Shown here: piece after piece, positions 60,655-64,000 of the stretch
Numbering within the stretch: the stretch's first letter is position 1
Layout: the number at the start of each line of letters is the position of its first letter
NCBI RefSeq assembly: GCF_024181585.1
Contig: NZ_CP054258.1
Span: 1,426,001 to 1,490,000 of the forward strand
Source of the DNA: Treponema socranskii subsp. buccale
Lineage (GTDB): Bacteria > Spirochaetota > Spirochaetia > Treponematales > Treponemataceae
Length of the DNA stretch: 64,000 nucleotides
Reading direction: 5' to 3'
Program-made: the position numbers and the translations under genes
The notes under the pieces: generated by a model
Told to the model about the DNA's origin: nothing
What the model saw: the letters and a program-made list of their open reading frames with translations, nothing else
Database searches by the model: none

Positions 60655-61997
60655 TCGGCTTCCTTTATCACCGTTTCGATGCGCTCGATCTGCTGCCACG
60701 ATACATCTTCACCGTAATGGGGATCGCGCAGCAGCGTAAAAAACGCCATGCCGTAAAAATATGCGTATTCGGCTATAAAAAACGGATTGTACAAAAGCAC
60801 GGCGAGCTTTTCGCCGAACGTGATCTTGAGCGCTTTCGGATCGATTATGAGCGCGATGAACGTATAGAAGACGAGCGCTCCGTAAAGTATGAGCATGATG
60901 ACGAGGCCGTATTTTAAAGCGGAAAAATTAATAAACCCTCGATTACAATAATCGATGCCTGAAGCGATCATGTACAGTACAAAACAAACGGCGGTATTGC
61001 CGAAAAATAAAAAGAGCGGCCCGAATCCGTACAAAAAATCGAAATTTCGTATGCGGATCCCCCGTATCTTTTGTACAACCGAAAGCGATCGGTCGTGAAG
61101 CGATGCGTAGGTTTGCTTTGCGATTTTATTGCGATATTTAAATGAGATCTGCATATAGCCGATGAGCCATCTCGCGCGACGGCGATCGAGCATTTTATGA
61201 GAAATCGCTTCTTCGGTATAGACAACTGCGTATTCGTAAAAGCACGACGACCAGCCGTGCAGGATCGCATTGATCGTCATTTCAAGGTCTTCGGTAAAAC
61301 TGCGGTACGGCCATCCGCCCAGCTTTTCGATGACGTCGCGCCTGATCATAACGCCCGTCCCGCACATCGTACACGGGATACCCGCTTTCGTTCTGAACGC
61401 GTTTCCCATTTTGTCGAGAAACGTGTACGTAAGCGCGCTGCAGTTCGTCGCAAGCGAGCGGAGTTTTTTCCCGCCGAGGAGATAATTTTTGACTTCCCGT
61501 TTTCCGAGCACGATCTGAGCGCCGGAGGCGAGGCCGTTGTTCATCTCTTCGATAAAATCGTCCGAAGCGATATTGTCTCCGTCGATGATGATATATGCAT
61601 CGTAACTTCCGTATGTACCCGAAAGCAGCTCTTTGAGCGAACCGTTGAGCGCCATTCCTTTACACCTTTGATTTTCGACAACTTGCACATAGGTACCCTT
61701 GTATTTTTTCGCTATGGTGCAGGTCGGATCGTCTTCCGAATCGACTATGACAAAGGTGTCGAATTTTTTACGGTCGTAGGTTTGGCGTGCGAGACTGTCG
61801 AGCAGGAGCCCGATACCGGCGCTTTCGTTTCGCGCGGGGACAATGACGGCAAAGCGGTTTTGTACGGGATTGAACAGGCGTTTCGGCTTTTTAAAACCGC
61901 TGACGTAATACAATAAGCGCGGTATATAGAGAACGAGCGCGATCAGTGAAATAGCGCAATACATATGAAAAAGCGATACGGCTTGTATATCAGTCAT
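60651..61997 (-). CDS. Membrane GT2 glycosyltransferase
   Basis: The 448-residue processive-type GT2 has an N-terminal membrane helix and a GT-A domain: VIVPARNESAGIG, VDSEDDPT, IIDGDN (DxD), TEDLEMT and RRARWLIG (Q/RxxRW). Three or four C-terminal membrane helices follow (residues ~310-420). It uses a nucleotide sugar at the inner membrane. Coupling with the acyltransferase suggests glycolipid synthesis. Product not known. Confidence 0.88.
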   Translation of the reverse strand: MTDIQAVSLFHMYCAISLIALVLYIPRLLYYVSGFKKPKRLFNPVQNRFAVIVPARNESAGIGLLLDSLARQTYDRKKFDTFVIVDSEDDPTCTIAKKYKGTYVQVVENQRCKGMALNGSLKELLSGTYGSYDAYIIIDGDNIASDDFIEEMNNGLASGAQIVLGKREVKNYLLGGKKLRSLATNCSALTYTFLDKMGNAFRTKAGIPCTMCGTGVMIRRDVIEKLGGWPYRSFTEDLEMTINAILHGWSSCFYEYAVVYTEEAISHKMLDRRRARWLIGYMQISFKYRNKIAKQTYASLHDRSLSVVQKIRGIRIRNFDFLYGFGPLFLFFGNTAVCFVLYMIASGIDYCNRGFINFSALKYGLVIMLILYGALVFYTFIALIIDPKALKITFGEKLAVLLYNPFFIAEYAYFYGMAFFTLLRDPHYGEDVSWQQIERIETVIKEAE

Positions 61998-62108
61998 ACG
62001 CAGATGATAGAAAGTAAACGGGAAAATGTCAATTGTAAAAAAATTATTAAAATGCAGAAAAGGTTCCCGTACCTCGCTTGGAGCGCATCGAAAATATCTT
62101 CCGGTCCG

Positions 62109-62912
62109 TCACAGCGCCTTCTCTTCGATATGCGATTCGATTTCGGTAAAATAGCGCACGGTTTTCATTTTCAGCTCTTCGCCCGCTTCATCGTCACAGA
62201 CGATCACCGCGTCTTTGTGCAGTTGAAGCGCCGTTACCGCCCATTGGTGAGAAACGGAGCCTTCGACGCCTTCGGCAACCGCGCGCGCTTTCACCCTGCC
62301 CGTCGCCATGATAACGACTTCATCCGCATCGCAGATGGTTCCGACACCGACAGTCAGCGCCTGCGTCGGCACTTTCGAAAGATCGCCGCCGAAAAAACGG
62401 GCGTTTGCTCCGATCGTCTCTTTTGTCAGTATCGCAACATGGGTACGAGAAGCGAGAGAGGAACCGGGTTCGTTGAACGCGATGTGTCCGTCGCTTCCGA
62501 TACCGCCGAAAAAAAGACGTATGCCGCCCGCATCTTCGATCGCTTTTTCATAAGCGGCGCATTCGGCTTCCGTATCCTTTGCAAGCCCGTTCAATATATG
62601 GATATTGTTTTTATTTATATCGATGTGATTAAAAAAATTGTCGAACATAAAATAATGATAGCTTTGCGGGTGCCTATCGTCGAGACCGACATATTCGTCC
62701 ATATTGAACGTAACGACGTTTTTAAACGAAACCTTTCCCGCCTTGCACAATTCGATAAGTGTTTTATACGTTCCGAGCGGCGTGCTGCCCGTCGGAAGAC
62801 CGAGCACAAAGGGGTTCGATTCGGTCGGATTATAATCGACTATGCGCCGCGCAATATGATGCGCAGCCCATACGGAACACTCATCGTAATTTTTTTTAAC
62901 AACAACACGCAT
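62109..62912 (-). CDS. nagB: Glucosamine-6-phosphate deaminase
   Basis: The 267-residue enzyme converts GlcN-6-P to fructose-6-phosphate and ammonia. LGLPTGSTPLGTYKTLIEL, FNMDEYVGLDDRHPQSYHYFM (catalytic Asp) and GGIGSDGHIAFNEPGSSLASRTH (general base and His) are intact. It is downstream of nagA with a 37 nt gap, giving a GlcNAc-6-P catabolic operon. Confidence 0.97.
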   Translation of the reverse strand: MRVVVKKNYDECSVWAAHHIARRIVDYNPTESNPFVLGLPTGSTPLGTYKTLIELCKAGKVSFKNVVTFNMDEYVGLDDRHPQSYHYFMFDNFFNHIDINKNNIHILNGLAKDTEAECAAYEKAIEDAGGIRLFFGGIGSDGHIAFNEPGSSLASRTHVAILTKETIGANARFFGGDLSKVPTQALTVGVGTICDADEVVIMATGRVKARAVAEGVEGSVSHQWAVTALQLHKDAVIVCDDEAGEELKMKTVRYFTEIESHIEEKAL

Positions 62913-62949
62913 ACTAAGCTCCTATTATTGATTATTAAAAAGTACTACC

Positions 62950-64000
62950 TTAAAATACATTTTTTATCATACGTCCCTGCACCATGACAAAACGCAGCGC
63001 AAAATCCTTATCGAAAACGATAACGTCGCTGTCGTAACCGGGTACGAGCATACCTTTTTTTTGAAACTTCATAATACGCGCGGGATTCGCCGACGCGCAT
63101 TTTACCGCATCGCTCAACGGAAAGCCGAACGATACGAGATTTTTCAATCCGCGAATCATCGTAAGCGCGGAACCGGCAATGACGTCGTCGGACTTCCGAT
63201 GAAAGCAGCCGTCTTTGAAAACGACTTCTTCTCCGTTCGCCGTAAGATGATCGCCCGCTTCTTCCGTCGGAGTGAGCGCATCGGTAACGAGCACGATTTG
63301 ATCGCTCGTTTTATCTTTTTGCAAAAGTTTAAAAAGATCGGGATGTACGTGCACTCCGTCCGCGATGATTTCGCACGTCATTTCCGGATGGATGAGAACC
63401 GCTCCGACCGCGCCCGGGTTCCGGTGATGCATTTGGCTCATCGCGTTGAAAAAATGCGTCGAGTGAAAAATACCCGCCTGCATGCCTTCGACCATATTGC
63501 TGTAAGCGGCATCGGTGTGTCCCGCCTGCAGCACGATCCCCTTGTCGATGCACATAAGCGCGAGACGCCGCATATCTTTCAATTCGGGAGCGACGGTCAT
63601 ATTGACGATGTGCCCTTCGGAGGCTTCCCAAAGCCGCTCCATCAAATCGAGGTCTACGCTCCTTACCGTTTCGGGCCGCTGCACACCGAGTTTATGCGGC
63701 GAGATAAAGGGGCCTTCGAGATGGATCCCCATAATCTTCGCACCCTCTTCCCGTCCCATAGCGCGCACGATCGCTTTGATCGAAGAAATCATCGTCGCTT
63801 CGTCGGAAGGATACATCGTCGGATTGAAAGCGGTGACGCCGTAATCCGCAAGGTCGACCGACATACGGAGTATGCCTTCGGTTGTGCAATCATCCGTACC
63901 GTGCCCTTTAAATCCGTGTATATGCGTGTCGATTAAACCGGGTGCGACGTACATGCCGTGCGCGTCGATAACGGTAACGTCATTGTCGAATATTTTTTGA
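62950..64000 (-). CDS. nagA: N-acetylglucosamine-6-phosphate deacetylase, N-terminus cut by the window edge
   Basis: The frame remains open to the last base of the window; 350 codons are visible. The amidohydrolase metal and catalytic motifs are present: PGLIDTHIHGFKGHGTDD, HLEGPFISPHK, GHTDAAYSN, HFFNAMSQMHHR, IADGVHVHPD and VTDALTPT (catalytic Asp). It produces GlcN-6-P for NagB. Only the short N-terminal beta-sandwich part is lost. Confidence 0.95.
   Translation of the reverse strand, partial: QKIFDNDVTVIDAHGMYVAPGLIDTHIHGFKGHGTDDCTTEGILRMSVDLADYGVTAFNPTMYPSDEATMISSIKAIVRAMGREEGAKIMGIHLEGPFISPHKLGVQRPETVRSVDLDLMERLWEASEGHIVNMTVAPELKDMRRLALMCIDKGIVLQAGHTDAAYSNMVEGMQAGIFHSTHFFNAMSQMHHRNPGAVGAVLIHPEMTCEIIADGVHVHPDLFKLLQKDKTSDQIVLVTDALTPTEEAGDHLTANGEEVVFKDGCFHRKSDDVIAGSALTMIRGLKNLVSFGFPLSDAVKCASANPARIMKFQKKGMLVPGYDSDVIVFDKDFALRFVMVQGRMIKNVF

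Overview
The window is a spirochaete chromosome segment, most likely from an oral-type Treponema with about 50% GC. The evidence is the gene content: a divergent Rnf-like operon, a flgN-flgK-flgL-fliW-csrA flagellar operon, rimP-nusA-infB-rbfA-truB, tig-clpP-clpX, many small lipoproteins, and BspA/LRR-type and Rpn-family accessory genes. The species is not decided by the sequence alone.

Layout. 1-5.5 kb: end of a CPBP protease, a polyprenyl-phosphate sugar transferase, an outer-membrane barrel candidate and a GH57-fold protein that has lost its catalytic residues. 5.6-11.6 kb (minus strand): a tight operon, mostly with 1-4 nt overlaps, running PAP2-like, large membrane protein, RnfC, RnfD, RnfG, RnfE and RnfA homologues. 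Several cofactor motifs are missing and no RnfB is present. 11.8-18.4 kb (minus): rimP-nusA-infB-rbfA-truB, with a terminator hairpin inside the short leader. 18.6-24 kb: a papain-fold protein, two phosphohexomutases (the second behind an attenuator-like leader) and a DEDDh exonuclease. 24.1-29.7 kb (minus): flagellar hook-filament junction genes with the CsrA/FliW switch, then a glycosyltransferase. 29.7-31.1 kb: six tRNA genes interleaved with two copies of a 252-257 bp MITE. 31.2-34.5 kb: tig-clpP-clpX. 34.5-38 kb: an accessory island with an LRR lipoprotein, an octanucleotide repeat, a third MITE, a 37/38 bp minisatellite and an Rpn-family gene broken by a second kind of small element. 38-49 kb: glycosyltransferase, DEAD-box helicase, SMC with an atypical centre, lipoproteins, serS and an AI-2E family transporter. 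49-53.5 kb (minus): queuosine precursor transporter, metal ABC permease, a DUF1893-ATPase fusion, a nucleotidyltransferase and deoD. 53.5-58.6 kb: a second accessory island with two tandemly duplicated Rpn genes, strong hairpins, a lipoprotein switched off by a G8 tract and a fourth MITE. 58.6-64 kb (minus): a chromate-transporter pair, an acyltransferase, GT2, nagB and nagA (cut by the window edge).

The strongest new signals are: (1) a structured MITE family in which all four copies carry 10 bp target duplications, and in which one copy keeps a central hairpin through compensatory base changes; (2) a probable phase-variable lipoprotein (G8 tract between a good ribosome binding site and the lipobox); (3) leader structures before rimP-nusA-infB and pgm that look like attenuators; and (4) domain oddities: DUF1893 fused to a metal ABC ATPase, NusA with a C-terminal zinc ribbon, SMC without a recognisable hinge, an Rnf operon without flavinylation motifs and a dead GH57 protein.
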